Below, in pieces: positions 11,401-26,400 of a DNA stretch of 64,000 bases. Numbering within the stretch: the first letter of the stretch is position 1; each line of letters starts with the position of its first letter. The notes under the pieces were generated by a model. That model was not told where the DNA came from and ran no database searches. It saw only the letters and a program-made list of their open reading frames with translations. Source of the stretch: Tigriopus japonicus (Eukaryota; Arthropoda; Copepoda; Harpacticoida; Harpacticidae); NCBI GenBank assembly GCA_010645155.1, contig CM021323.1:10783742-10847741 (forward strand). The letters are read 5' to 3'. The translations under genes and the position numbers were made by a program.

Positions 11401-14400
11401 AGTTTTAGACTGATGTGGTTCTGAGATCCATCCCTGCTCGTTGAGAGATCCGGTCATTCATTTGGGTAACCGATCACTGTTGCACAAGCACTTTGTACCC
11501 AAAGTGGTTCTTTTCTTCTGCTCTTCTCAGCAAAGCAATTGCACTATTTTTCAAATAAACATTTGATGGTGACGCATTATCTCCTCTGATAGTAATCAGG
11601 CCTGCCTGCCCATGGCTGGTCACCATTATTTAACGTTACTGAAGCTGAAGATGAGTAACTCTTTATGTCAGTCACCCGAACGCGAACACACAAACACAGG
11701 AATGAAATCCTTTCCTAGACTACTAGATTTTCCATTTAAAAAAAACTTCAAAAAATGTTTGTGCGCTGTGGAGATTACTGTGACATACATTTAGCGATGA
11801 CCAAGAGAGTCATTCATTCTGGCTTTAAATCATGGCCAACGATTGGATAACGATTCACATTCTATTGAAGCTTTTCCAAACACAATCCAAGTTCTTCACG
11901 AATTCGTCACTTGCGAACCGCAATCTTCCTGCTAGCTTTTGAAAACAAGTTATGTATTTTCGCGACTTTATTGAATGGAAAGTGGCCTGGGGTTTAAAGG
12001 AAAAAACACTTGCAAAATGTGTTGGCCGTTTCAAGTGAAATAAGTAAAGAAAAAAAGAAGAGAGAAATGTTCTACGCAGCACTTGAGGTTTACATTCGTC
12101 CAAGCAGATCCTTCATTCTGGCAATTGTCCAAGAACAATCTGCGCCTTCTCGGAATTTCAACTCGATTTCTGCCAAGTTTAGCTTGGCGGATCAAAACCA
12201 AATCCTGATGGCCTATTACTCTCGAGGCTCAGCTATCATTCTTTCCCTGGCTGAAGAGACTTCATTGGTCCCTAAGTTTCTGAACTTTATGACCTTTAGC
12301 TTGCTGTGTGCTCGGATTTTATCGCTTTTCCGTTAAACCATGATCGTATCTCGCCTCTTTTCCTTCTGTTCTTCTCCCCTTTTCCGATTTACTACAGTCG
12401 ACTTTCCCGCCAACGCTCCTTTCACATTTCATGGAGATTCTCGTGCTTGAGATTTCCTTGAACATTCCTAAGGGCCCTCTTTCGTCCCCCATTCTCCACC
12501 CCAATCAAGCCCAATTGAAACTGGATGTGCAATGGGCATTCCTAGTGTTGCCAAATACCTGTCAGAGAAAAGTCGTCTCGACCCTTTTGGGTTATTTTGT
12601 GTCCAGATTGACCAAGCAGCCACGCAAGCAGCAGGCAAGTAACATGCCTCTTGGTCTCGTAGACGTGGTCATTTCATGGCCGCTCCCCTTCAAGTTCTTC
12701 TATCTAGGGAACGAACCAACGTGGCCGATCTTCATCCTCAGATTAGTTTCCAGCCTGGTCCTCCCAACCGATGCAGAGTTTCTAAGTAGGACCTAGAATG
12801 GCAGTGGTCAAGAAATGCTCAGGGCAGAATGTCTAGTCTTATTTGACGATTCCTTCTACATTGGGATGATGAGTACGAATTCTTGAATAGAACTTGGAAC
12901 ACCGTTTCAAGTTGTGGGAGACGGGTCTTTCCATTTCGCTCTTTCTCTTAGTTTAGTCCTTTGCGTGTCTCTTGGGATGTTGAAGTCTTCCTTTGATTTA
13001 GGAGTCCAAAGTTGATCTCCTCTTTCCAGTAGAAGGAACACTGTCTAGGAGAAAGGTTTTCCTTTAAAGGTTCCATTCATAAAGCCCAGGCAACCAATTG
13101 AATCTTGTAGCAGGATGTTGTTGAATGGTTCGATCTCATCTGGTTCTCAAGCATTAACCTGATGATCCAAAACAAGAGGAAATGGCAGGCTCAGGTGGGA
13201 TTCAAAGGCATTTTTGTTCTGGTTTATAGGTATTCTCTCTCACCTTAAACAAAACTAAGAAAAACTAATTTGGTGGCAAGATATCCAAAAATACGAGACA
13301 AAATAAATGACCTCCAGGTGAATCTGTGCTTCGGCAATCAATCTCGATCCTCTTTCTGATTGCCAAAGCTTCCAACTCATTTAGAAGCATCGTTGCTTTT
13401 GGGTATCACGTGTGACTTCTACTCAAACTTCTTCGAAGCAAAGGCCAAAAGAAACACTAACATTTAGTTAATGTGTGTGGTGCATGTCGGGCTTACGAAG
13501 TCAGTAAAAAGGAGCCTTCGAGGAAAAGCTTTCCTTTTGATACGAGATTGCTGATTATTATCCGGTTTCACATGCATAAGTGATAGCCATTTTGTTGAAA
13601 ATTGGAAGTATGAATACCTTATTGCAGCCCAAGGGTCGCCAAACCGTCCTCCTGTGACGCTTCTCAGCCTGGGTTTCCAGTGATGATGAATAAATGCATG
13701 CTAAAAGCTAATTCGTATCTACCAATGCTGGAAATACTCAAAAAGATTGTCGCTCAATTGTGCCTGATTGCCCGACAAGTCGAAACATAGATTTTTGAAG
13801 GAGCATTGGTGTCTTAAAACGCACCTTTTGTCCAGCTGGGGGCCCATGGCTCTACGCAGTCGATGACCAAATATCAGAGACGTATTCTGAACTCTGTCAC
13901 TCACTCGGATCAAACATCGCCAACTAGAGATCCCAAGCATTATCGAAGTTTTGCTCAATTATTTCGGGTCTTGCATCCTTCTTTCGAGGCACATGCATCC
14001 ATTTCCCAAGCAAGTAAATGAATGTGAGTGCTTTTAATGATATCTGCTCACATCTACCCGAGTCGGTCCCCTTCCCTTGAAACTTGTTTCTCTTCTATTT
14101 GGCCTTAATACAAAATCTCTCAAAAATGGCAATACTTTTTTTTCAAATAATTGGCAAACAATCTCAATCTCAAGGCCATGGCCAAGGTAGGTGTGACTAA
14201 ATTGGTCTCTAAAATCTCTTTGGAAGGGATTCTACCTTCATCCTCGGAATGACGTACATGAAGGAAATGGAACCGCGTAGTAACTATGTCGTGATGACAT
14301 GGCAGGTTGCTCATTGTTCCGCGTAGAATGTTGCCATCCCAGTCGCCCTCGCAAAAAATCTCTGAGGCTTGAAAAGATTGATCTATCTGAATATGTGCGT

Positions 14401-17400
14401 TCTGTTGCATTCAGCCAATCCTCTAACATTTGCGAAGCTGCAAAAAACAGATTATTAATTATATGCCCTGACAAACATGATAGTGTTCATTGTTGGAAGA
14501 AGGGATAGGCTTACAACGGACACTGACCAGACTCCGTTATTCTCTTATATGGACAGAAGAAATGGAATGAAAACGCTCAATGGGTACAAGCTCGATTTGA
14601 AATGTACTTTGGGATCCTTCTTATTGGTATGGAATGCACCCTTTTGGCGATGAAGAGAAGGATTTGGATTTTTGCACACATTGAATGGCAGTAAGACGGC
14701 AGTGGATCTACAGTATTTGCTGCTTCTAGCTTCTAAGTCCTTCCATTTGTTTCTTGTGACCAATGAAGCAGCAATCTTGAGCGGAAAAGAAGGCTTGGAA
14801 GGTACGGTTCGGAATCGATATGATTCTTGGCAAGTTGGATGATTATACTGCATTGCAGGGTATCTTCCACACTTGGGCCATTAAACCGTCCTGAGTGGAT
14901 GTATCTACTCATTCTTAGTGATCCTCCTCTGGAGTGAATCGAGTTTCCAACTGGGATTTCTTCAATGTCTTTATGGTTACTGTGACTAGACCAATTACGG
15001 CCCTTCTTCTACCTTATGTTACTTTATGGATTGGATTGCCGAAACTACAATGGCTAATAGCAATCTTTGGTTCCAGAACTTGAACCCGATGGACTTTTAA
15101 AAGTCTTGCTTTTATTTTGTGCCCTTGGTCATTGCCCACAAAACAAGAATTCGTGTCAGATATGAGCAAGACTTGCTTTCAGTCAACGTCATTTGGTCTC
15201 CTTTTTGCCTCCTTAAGCCAACTCGATCTAGCCAAGTAAGAGAACGAACGAACGATCGAGCGAAAGAAAGAAAGAAATGCACAACACCACCAGAGTCGAT
15301 CCCTTTGCCATGGAAGCCAGAGCAGACAACTGGTTTCAGGGTTGCCGGAATGGACAAAAGTCGGCAGCAAATGAATGAATTTCAGAACAAAATGCTTGTT
15401 TGCACAAAATGAGATACCGCTGCGTCCGTTCTCTATTTGAACAAGGAGCAAACCCGATTGGCGAGAAGAAACCCTTCAAGTAACAAAGAGGGAATAGGGA
15501 GGGAGGGCTTGTTGAGTTCCGTCATTGAAATGCGAATTTACGCGAATGTTAATGTGCTCTTGATAGCTGCCTTTGATGTAACCCAGAAGTAGGTAACCAT
15601 GTCATTTGGTCTGGCGTTTTGCGATGAGCTAATTCCCAAATTGAGATTCCGCGACCGCAAAACGAGCCCTCTGTGCAAAATTTGTTTCTCGAACATAACT
15701 AGGAGTGGCTCATCTATTAGTCATCCGGTAATTTTGTACCTGGCGAGCGAGTACATTGTTCAACAACCCCCGACGAGACCTTCATAATCTGGGCTCTGAA
15801 GCAACCCTGAAGGGAGGTGCAAGTTCTCTTCCAAAGAAAGAAGAGAAGAGCTGTAAAGAAATCGTCGGAAAAGCACCCACCCAGTCACCCCAGAGCCTTA
15901 ATTTATTTTCGAGAAAAGCATTCCCTGGATTCACTCCCGGAGTCAGCAAAACGCCAACATTCGTGCTTGGTGGGAGGATGAAGAGAATAAGGAGGAGGAG
16001 GAGGCCAATAGTAAACAGCTTGCTTCATGCTACTGAACCGTTAAGCTGTTTCAAGGGAATGATAGCCTGCACTCATGCACTGAAGTTTATTTTGTTGGCC
16101 TGCCATTGTCAATTACTTATGAAGCTGTTTGCTGAAATTCAGCTGTCTCGCGAGAGAAAACGCATTCGTGCAGTATCGCCATGAAAAAATGTCCCGCCTT
16201 AATTGATCCATCCAGTAAACCAGCATTGTCCAGGAAAACACCGGGACTTCTCCCGCTCGACCTTTTTTGTCATTTAGACCTTCGACTGAGAAGTTCTCTT
16301 TTCGTTAGCAATGCCCCCTGCTGCTTGTTCTTCTACCTTTGGGTAATCCAAGAAGTGGCACGACGAAATGATGAAATAGAACTAGAAGAACGAGGCTTTG
16401 GGGAGTTCATGCGAGATGCTCAGGTTGAAAGAGAATGGGTCTCTGTTCCCTTCGGAGTTCCTTTTCCATTTAGATGGTATTACGATATCAGGTTGGGCCC
16501 TTGATAGCAAGATATTCATTAATGGAACGGAGATAGAGCCATCCTCGGCATTCTCCTTCGGTTCCTCCATCGACCAATGTGTATTTGTAGCCAAAGTCAA
16601 GGGAGAAGCTTCTGTCCTCGAGAGGCCATCGAAAAGTCTGGAAGCGACAGAATTGCATTCCATGGGCAACTATTAAAATGTAGTTCAAGAAACGGGACAG
16701 TTTGATGCATTTGGCAAAGGAGGTGAACTGAACAAAGTTTCCTTTGTTTCACATTACTATAGGGAAATGTGAAGCAAAAAAATTGAATCATTTCGAACGG
16801 TCAAAGGTTTCTTAAGCTATGATTTAGAAGAAAAAGCCAGCTTGTTTAATATTTGCTTAGTCAAACAATTCGATCAAGTAGCACTCATACTGTTTGACTT
16901 CAATTGGAAAAGCAAGTCACATAATGAGTTTTGGCGGAAACATTTGGATGAGTAATAATAATTAATCATAGTGTGAGTTTAAATGCTATATTGCCTTTTT
17001 TTCAGACATATGCCCAACAATGTGGCTGCTGTGTCGGCGGCTGCCGTTGCGTCCTACCACCAGCAAGCTGCTGCAGCAGGCCTAGACGTGTCCAGCCCTT
17101 CTAAAAGGCTGGCTGCGGCTGGGGGGAATGTAGGCGTGCCCCAAGGAATGGGTGGAGGTGCGCCGGGTCAGTTTGCAAACAATATGACCCGAAATCAGAA
17201 CCTGGCGGCATTCACAGCCGCATTTGCCAATGCGAGTGCTGCTGCTGCTGGACGCCAGCAATATGAGATGGCCCAGATGCGGATAGGTGGGCACCACACC
17301 ACCGTTGGCCTCACTCCGGGCATACCTGTAACTTCTTATACCAGCAGTCGAGAAGCATTTGTCAGAGGTGGACCCCAGGTAGGCCGATTCAAATTCATTT

Positions 17401-20400
17401 TAAGTGTTACTGAACTGCAACGATTTTTTGAGCGAAACAAGTGTCGGGAGATGATTACTACATATTCACTTTTTTGGGTTCCGTGTTTGAAGCTGTTGCG
17501 CTCTCGTAATAGTTCAATCAAGTCCGTGGCAAAAAAGTGGTTAGTGAACCATAAGGAGTGCATTAGCATTGCAAAGTTGAACAAAGTTCCAATCAGAGCT
17601 CACGTATCCATGATTCATTTCATTCACATTGTCTCAGTTTGTTTCACTTGAATGCTGACGAATTGTTTCGATTTTTTTTCGTTGCAAATAAGCTTGGCTG
17701 CGTAGAATTTTCAATGCAAAAGACGCTTGGCGAGGTTGGTTAAACCTCCGCTATAGAACGGTGATTTGGGTCTTCTCATGTCCCTTCCAGCTTTCCTAAC
17801 GCCTTTTCATTGGTACACAGGATGGCTTCGTTTAAGCCAGGATCGTTATATTTCTGAAAGAGCCGTTCAAGAAAGACAAATCCTTGCTAGAATCCTTACA
17901 AATTGTGACCCCAAATGATTTTGTCGCCAAGGTTACAATACCTTGGTATGATGTCTTTCCCTTCATTCACCTTTGAAAGCAGAGCACTAAAGCGCATTTT
18001 GAGGGATTCTGTCAAAAGGAGGCCATTTTTCAAGAGACTCCTCTTCCTCTTCCCACTCCTATATTGAACCAATGGCTTTCATTTCTAATTGGCATCAAAG
18101 TAATGTAAATAGACATTGCATCATTTGAAATTCGTCAAAGATCAAATTGTCGGGATTATTCTTAAAAGTGAGGTGTATTGTTAATTATTTAACCATTACA
18201 TGGAAAACGTTTGAGCCATATTGCCAGGAACTCGGCACGTTTGTTGGATTCCAAACAAAGTTGAACTTGACGTTTCAAGCCCTGGAAAAGTTGTGCTTTA
18301 GGCAAATACCCCAGAATCTTCAACTGTTTCCCTACTAATTCCACGTTCAAAATAGAGCTTTATAATTTTGATTAACTTTTTCCCAATTTATTCCAGAGTG
18401 GGAGTGATCACCACAGAGTACCTCTTCCAACAGCTGCAACCTCGTCAGCTTCAGTGTCAGATTTGAGAAACCCTCAGCAGGTTGCTGCCGTCGCAGTGGC
18501 CAATAATAGTCAATCCAGGTTGCCGATCCGGCAATATCCCCCGTCACTGTACCAGTAAGTATTGAACCCAAATTGCCAAGCCTCAAGTTGATGACGAGGA
18601 TCGGGAAGATCTCCGATCATGCCTATAAATAGCAGTCTCGATTGGGCGCAATTAGAATTGTTTTGTCTTCACTCCATAGCAATTCCTTGTCTTCGTCAAG
18701 TCGTTCCAAGAGCCCACTTGGGTCAGGTCCTGCTAGCACCCCGACAACCAGCGCCGCTGCTGCTGCCGTTGCTGCCCAGAGGTCGCTAATTGATCCCACA
18801 TACCAATTTGAAAGACAATATGCTAACACCATGGCTGTGTTGGCCATGGCTGGAGCCAATGCCATGGCAGCGGCCTCTGGAGCCTCGTCGGCCCCTTCCA
18901 GTAGTTGGCCAGGGGGACATACAAGGTGCTCTAGTCCGACCTCCATTGGGAGTGGAGGCATGTATTCCATGACCTCAGCCACGCTTGGCAATGGGCGAGT
19001 CAGTGGGACCAGTAAAGTGGGCGAGGGACCTGGGCGAGAGGCCAAATCGTCTTCAAACGCCCCTCACTCTGTGAACAATGCGAGTGCGGCTGCTTCGCAA
19101 GGCTTAAATGGCCGAAGGCGAAGGTCGGTGACTCGTATTTTTTTGCCCTGGCATGGCCTTTGTTTGGTGTCATGGTGGTCCTTAATAGGTGTTGTGTTGG
19201 CCTGACCTGGCGCTTTTTTTTCACTTCTCTTTTTGTTCTTCTCTTTTTCCCTCTTGGTGTAAACAATTCAAACCAGTTGTTCGGCTGTCGAACTTGCCCT
19301 TCAGTTTAGAACAGACATGTTGATGTTGTATGCAAATATGAAAATCAGTCTAGTCAAAATAGAGCTTGTCTCTAACAGATTTTCAAAAGACCATCCAACC
19401 CTACGGTATGCTGATTTTCAAGGACACATTCTCCATGGCCCCCATCCCCCGCCCATCAAACTTCCCCATGAAGACTAATACCCAAGGCAGATGATACACC
19501 ACCAAAATAGTCGTTAGTCCTTTGTACATGTTTGATAAGCCTAAAACGATTGTTGCATCCTCTAAAATGGGGAAGAATCTAAATCGTACGCGGCCAATTT
19601 TCTACATAACCTGTTGTTACCGTTCATTGTTGTATTTTATGAACCCATCGTTCTCTTTCCACTGACCATAGACCTGATCTCGTTTCATTCACATCATGTT
19701 TACTGCACAGTCTTGCCTTTTGCACTGTTCAAGTGGAATTAGGTCTCCCCTTTGTTGTGGACATCTCGATCTAACCCCGTAGTTCTACCTTATTTCAGTG
19801 GTGAAGCGGCTGTCAACAGTCCTTATCTGCGGGAGCAAGTGGCAGTGGTGGCGGCCAGTGCTCCGGGAGTTCATCTACCGCTCCATCCTTCAGCCTCGTC
19901 ATTGGCACCTGGAGGTCGAATCATGGAGTCCATACCCAACAAACGGCCTCGACTTGATATGGGCGGGAGTTCGGGTCACTCAATGGGTTCTGCTCATCAT
20001 CTTCAACCTGGACCGAGTTCCCGAGGACATCCTTCCCTCCAGATGCCAAGCAATGTTGCTGCACCCTTGAGGATTGATACCAGGGACACAGTGAAGGTAG
20101 GCCAATCACACGGTTCAAAAGAACCAAGAAGACATGAAACTACTTTCCATATCTAAGCGGTTGGTTACTCGGCGAGGCAGCCACAAAGTAGAGACCAGGG
20201 GGGTCTAGCTTAAGCTAACCACATGAAGAAGTTTCGTAAATTAGCGTTTTTCTGGCAGGAAAGTACGCAAGACGTCGTTTAATTGTCGCAAAACATGTGA
20301 TGGCTTTTAGTCTCTCAAAAATGTAAATGCGAGAGTACACCTTTCCGGTGAGAACAACGAGCAGATTTCTCGCTCTTTATTCAACGTAAAAACTCTTGTT

Positions 20401-23400
20401 ATGCGACTGGATCAATTTGAAAGTCAAATGATGTTCCATTACAGTAAAATAGGAGAGCGTGGCGTGCTCATGCCAATTGGCAATTTGGTCTTAAAACGTG
20501 TATTTAGGAGAGCGAAGGGTGATTGTGTAGAGCTTTGAAATTGAGCGCACATTTCATGGCCTAAGAACCACCCAACCCTCTTAGAAAAAATAGCACGCAA
20601 AAGAGTCTGGCATTTAGTTCTTCCTAAAAGCCCTCTCTCCCTCAAGTTTCTCAGAAGCCCTCTGACTTCTCCTTGGTCTCGTCAAATGAAAATGAAAGGA
20701 AAAGGTTGTTGAACATCAAAGACCGGTAGAGAAATACAAGTAAAGAGAATGCAAATGAAGTCACATTAAGGAACCATTCCTACTTCGAGGCAAGTAAGCT
20801 GTTGTTGTAATGGATATCTCAATCTCAAGTAAATATTATTGAACGAAACCGGTGTTTCCATTCCATCTCCCCTTGTTATTCTCTCTTTCTTTCTCGTTTA
20901 TTACTGGATGGAACCAAGCTTGATAACCATCTTGCCCTTGGAAGTCCTCAAGACTTCATGCCTCCCCCCCTTTCTCTCTCCTCTTTCTTTCTCTTAGCTC
21001 TATCTTCCTGCCTTTTTGGAAATGATATCTCATGGAGACTAGGTTCTACGCGGCCTTTAGACTGCACGTTATGCTTTAGCAGTTGAAGCTCGAAATGAAT
21101 GTTACCTTACGAAACTCGCCGAGACTCCTAATAATGATTCATTTGCGTTGAAAGAGAAGAGGCTTCTTTTGACATCTCTTTTGTTTCTCGTTACCTTGGA
21201 GTGCGTTCGTTCAAGCCTCTTCTCGCAGATGGTATTTTTGTCGATGTCCCTACACTTTGTTCAAAGCACTTTAGAAACTAATCTCAGGTGATGAGAGAAC
21301 CTGTTCCAGAAGCATTGACTCATCCGAGGTTTTACCCCTAAAAAGAGGTTCCACTTCTCGTTGCGAAGTGGATATGTTATCGCCTCCTTTGCTCGCTCGC
21401 TTTCTCGTGCCTGTTTCGGAGGGTAGTTGTACGTATTTCATGTTTGAGCTAATCAGAGTACGAAGGTCCACAGAAATGTGGGTCTCTGGAAACCGGTTCT
21501 TCCTCAAGATGTCTTATCATTTCGGTCATTATCGTGTCCATTTTTTGCCCCCCCCCCCTCTCTCCCCCTTTGCTTGTTATGGATGGATGAATGCACTGTG
21601 GTCGAAAACTGAACGGACGAGTCTTTTTCGCCGTTGAAAAGACCAGTTATTTTTAATGTCCAGCCACGCGGTCCCGATCTGTTGGAATCCTTTTTGGCCA
21701 AGTTTGCCCATTCAAGTGGAGACCCCTATTTAGGCATTTCCAAGTTTTATCTGTTCATGCTTGCTGGTGGACTTGCAAAAGTTTTCCTGTTTTATGGCGA
21801 CCCTTCATTGGCAATTCAACAAGTGCGTGGTTTCAACCTTTCATCTTCCTCAGAATCGGACTCGTCGAGTCTTGTATTTGTATTCTATATGCACATGATT
21901 ACTTATTCTTAGAAGACGCCGACATTAGATTGCTTGCTTGGCTTGTGTTGAATCTTTAAAAAGGAGGAACAGGAGCTAGAATAGAATTAACAGACTTGAA
22001 TCGCTGAGGAAAGACGTAGCGAGAAAGGGGAGTGACATGGATTGTTTGTACCTGCCTTTTTGCCAATGTGCCAATAAATCGATTTCCCAATGCGAAAGTT
22101 GGTTCTACGCAGTTTTTCCTTGTCCAATGTCTTGGTGGGAGATTTATGACTCATTCAACTCTCACCTTCTGAGCCGAATAACCCATACTCAATCCTCTAA
22201 TAACGCCTTTAAACCAATTCTCAACCCCACAATTTTCGTCCTCTCAAGAAAACCTCATTCAGAAAGAAAAAGAAAAAAAAAAAGAGGAGCATAGACTCTA
22301 CGCTACCGTCGTTTTTTTTTCTCAGTGCCTTGCAACTCTCATTATCTCTTTTCTTATGAAAAAAGCAGATGGTGTAACAGAACCAGTTTGCCATGCCCAC
22401 AGATGATTACATGTACACTTAGCGGGTTTTCTTGGATTTTTGGGCTGTGCCCTTGGATTTGCTATCCCCTCTTAAGTACGAATCCGAGGTGCAATTTCAA
22501 TGACAATGACTGGGTCCATTGCAAAGTCTGAATTGTGTGGAATTGTTTGATTCTAGGAATCGGGGTATCATCCTCAAGTGGAGGCCATCTCTCCCACCGG
22601 GCCCGAGGTCACCAATGAACGAGATGAACTCAGATCGAGTCGAGATGATTTGCTGCAGAAGATTTCAAAAATCGATCGTGAGATCGCCAAGGCTGAATCT
22701 CAAATCGCTAAACTCAAGAAGAAACAACAAGAACTGGAAGACTCCTCGAGTAGGCCTCTTTCCGAGGATGAAGAAGAGGAGGAGAGGCCTCATCATAAAA
22801 GCATTGCTCAAATTATTTATGGCGAAAACAGGGTAAGTTGACTGACTAATCAAGATCCGGTCAGATGAAATGGAATAATCAATGGCCGCTTTTCAATGAA
22901 CTTGCAGCGTCGGGCCAAGAAATCTCACGCCTCTTTGGCCAAGTTTGCACCACCCAACACGCTACCACTCTACAATCAGCCTTCGGATACTGAAGAGTAT
23001 CTAGAAAACAAACGACGGTAAGCATTCATCCGCAAAACTACTTATCTACCCATGAATGGGACTGAAACCTCAGCTCAGCTCATTATGCATACCTTTTTTC
23101 GCCTCAATTACAGGCATACCCTCATCAAAAGACGACTAGTGGATTACTTTAAGCAAAAGAACGACCAGAAAGAAGCTCGAGAACGATACATGTTGGAAAC
23201 CTATGCCAAACTCATGTGTGGTTGGCAGAAACGTGTTGAACGCAGTGAGAACATGAAGAAACGCAAGGAAAGAGAAGCCAAAGCCCGGGAATTGTACGAA
23301 AAAATCTTCCCCGAGCTCAAGAAACAACGGGAGGACAAGGAACGAGATCATAGATTGGGATCCCGAGGCACGGTTCGATCCGAGGCTGATATGGAGGATG

Positions 23401-26400
23401 TCATAGAACGACTTCAAGAACGGGAGAACGAGGACAAGAAAATGCACAGCTATGCCGTTGTTCCCCCGCTATTATTGCCCAGTGATGAGCGGAAACGCAA
23501 GTTCACCAACAATAACGGGCTCATTCTGGACCCGTTGAAGGAGTACAACGAGCGCAAGTTCCTCAATACCTGGACAGACTCGGAAAAAGAGATCTTTAAG
23601 GAGAAGTTCTTGCAGACACCCAAGAACTTTGGTCAGATTGCCCAGTTTCTCGAGCGCAAGACCGTGAGTGATTGCGTGCAGTACTATTATCTGAGCAAGA
23701 AGACTGAGAACTATAAGCAGCTCATGCGACGGGTCAAAGTTCGACGAGGTAACAAACGAGGACAGCATCCGAATAACGCAGATACCTTGAATAACACGGC
23801 TGTGGGCGTGGTCACACGCCACCGAAATCAGAGAGATAACAATCTCCAACAACAAGAGCAGAGTAACAACAAGGAAAATAACTCGAATCGTAGCACGCCC
23901 CAACCACCGAGTCTCAAGCAAGAACTCAAGATCGATGACGACGACAGGTACGATTCATGATAATGAACAAGGACCAATCCGTGTTGAATTGTGGTTTTGA
24001 AGTGTTGCTAATCGAATTTCTTTTGCGCCCTTTGCAGTGATAAAAAAGCGGGTCGGAGTGGAAAGAGTAACTCAAATAATCAAGATGCCAATGACACGTC
24101 CGATGAAGAGGAATCCACTCAGCAAGGTAAGATGGGACAACATTTATTGAACATTTATTGAGACGATATCCTTGTAGTGTAGGGAGAAAGGCGTTCTTTC
24201 CTTAAGAAACTTGTTCCAAAGAAGGGCCCTTTTCGTGCTCAAGATCAGTTTCAAGTCCTCGTTGTGCCTGCTGTGAGGAACTTTTGCCACTTTTATCGTC
24301 TTGGTCGTCGTTCTCGTTGTCGTTGTTATTGTCGTTATTATCGTGCCAAAGCTTCTTGTGCTTGTGCACGAAGTAGTAGCTAGGGAACTTGGAACCACAG
24401 ATTTTACAAGGAAAGAACTGAACGTTGATATCCTTAATAACTGGGGATTGGTGTCCTCTTTGATTCGTGTTGTTCGACGCCCGCAAACTGATGAAGTTGT
24501 GCTTATTGTTCACATTCCCACTTTGCGAATTCGAGATCTTTTGATATCCTACGGTTAGCGGATTCAAATGACGACGTTTGTGCTTTTGATAGCAGTAATA
24601 GGACTTGAACACGTGACTGCAAAACACGCACTTGTAAATATTGGTGGCAGTGGCGGCGTCTGCACTCGTAATCTGCCTTGAGGACCCAGGTTTGGACTCT
24701 TGTTGGGGCTGAGGAACTTGTGGGCGACATTCTTCATCAGTGGTCTCAATCTCCTCTTTCAAGTCCCCCATAAAGTAATCTACGGCCAAAGGATTGAGAA
24801 TTCGTTTGAAGCGAATGGGCCCATCACAGGCCGCGATGTCCCAAGTGGCCTCTTTGTTGGCAAGCACGTTGGATCTCGCGCTTAATGATGAGCTGGCTTG
24901 GGTCAAGTTTTCCTTTTCATCTTGACTATCCCCGACATCGACAATTTCTTCATCCTCCTCACAATCATTGTTGAAATTTTCCGAATATTTGCCCGGCAGC
25001 ACTTTCGATGTGGATTCTTCATATCGGCCGTTTGGATCTGGACTCGGGAAATGATTGGGCAGCCAATTCAGATGCAGATCGTTCCTAATGAGAGCTGATG
25101 GATGTGGGGCAATATCTGGAGACGTTTGTCGATACAATTGGTTCCATAAGGGTGCCATGGTCAACAGCGGGGCTGCCCTATTGGGTACTGGTCTATGGAT
25201 CTTTGGTACTGGGTTGTCGTGATCCTCGTGGTCCCTTTTCACCAATATAGGAGCCAGGTTGGATAAGAGGCTTGTGTAGCGTTTGATGTGGTCCACGTAG
25301 ATCTGTGGCATTTGCAGCATTTGTGCATAGAGAAGAACCTGGTAGGCATTGTCGAGGTTTAATAAGCCTTGAATCATTTCAAAGCGGTCCAAGCACGAGT
25401 AGAGGATGGAGAAGATGTCATAGGGAATCAGATTGGCCAGGTTCAAGTAGGCCACGTGATTGATTTGCCAAAGGGTTGACGAAGGGGGTTCACTCTCGAG
25501 TAAGGCTCGCAAGTAGCCGAAATTTTCCATCAAAGCCTGTTTTTTGGCCGGAAATGGAATTCCGCACACACTAAGGACCACATCGTAATAATATCCGGTC
25601 GAGGTTGTGGGGGAAGTCGATGAAGCAGCGGGGGTAGTAGTAGTAGTAATACTACTTCTACTTGTGGTGGTGGTAGTCGTCGTAATTGAAGAAGTCTGAG
25701 TAGCTGTGCCTATCAGAAGAGCGTTCATAGAGTCGCTCATTGCGGGAAGAGACTCTGGGATGGACTAAATTCGAGGTTCCTTTTATTCTTTCTGGTCTAG
25801 GATGGTCGTCGCAAGATATGATTTAATATGAGATTGAAGTTCTGAAACAGGGCAGGTCCAACACCCAGGGTTCAATCCCTCGAAGAGCTTACGTTTCAAG
25901 TTTTAGGGCAAGATTTCTTGGGGTTGCTCTCATGGAGACGCTTTTATGTTTCAAGGTGCACCAGCATGTTTATGTAATTGTTCCCATGCCTTCAATTGAT
26001 ACCTCAATGTGATCAAGAGCATTGAGGCAATTGTCTCTTGAAGACAGCAACCCTGGTGGTCCCATGGGATCCACCTCTGACTGTCGAAGTTTCTTCCCAT
26101 TCAAGAGAAAGAGAGAAATCTGTCGGCGGTTAAGCCGTAAAGTAAGCAAAAGAAACAGAACATGGCGAATGAATTTCACATTAACCGGCCTAAATCCACT
26201 CGACAGGGTGGTTGGAGGTCCTTCGAGAGGTCTCGAGCTACATTGGGCTCTCTGTGGAAGGTTGGTTGGTTGAGAGGCACCCTGTGAGAAATGTTCGGAA
26301 ACCCGTATTTACTTTGTCTCGAGGCAGTTGGTCTCTCCAACTGACGTTTCAACTCTGGTTTCCTGAGCCCGGATGATCCAAGTTGGTCGGTTTTAGAGTT

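Larger units (their letters stand above)
8596..17005 (+). other. NCoR intron 1, 8.4 kb
   Basis: No protein-coding exon of a known family is visible. It contains low-complexity tracts (CT/TG/GA runs at about 10119-10215, a CTG/TTG run near 10353-10376, GTA-rich text at 9719-9770) and a CRE palindrome at 10969-10976. The GC-richer stretch 10270-10980 could be an internal promoter or enhancer. ORFs at 12010-12336, 12431-12796 and 15756-16184 have no recognisable features. Confidence 0.6.

Noticed and set aside
25850..25885. GGTTCAATCCC, a B-box consensus, upstream of the BTB gene
   Set aside because: No matching A-box or cloverleaf upstream, and the stem does not pair. Probably chance.
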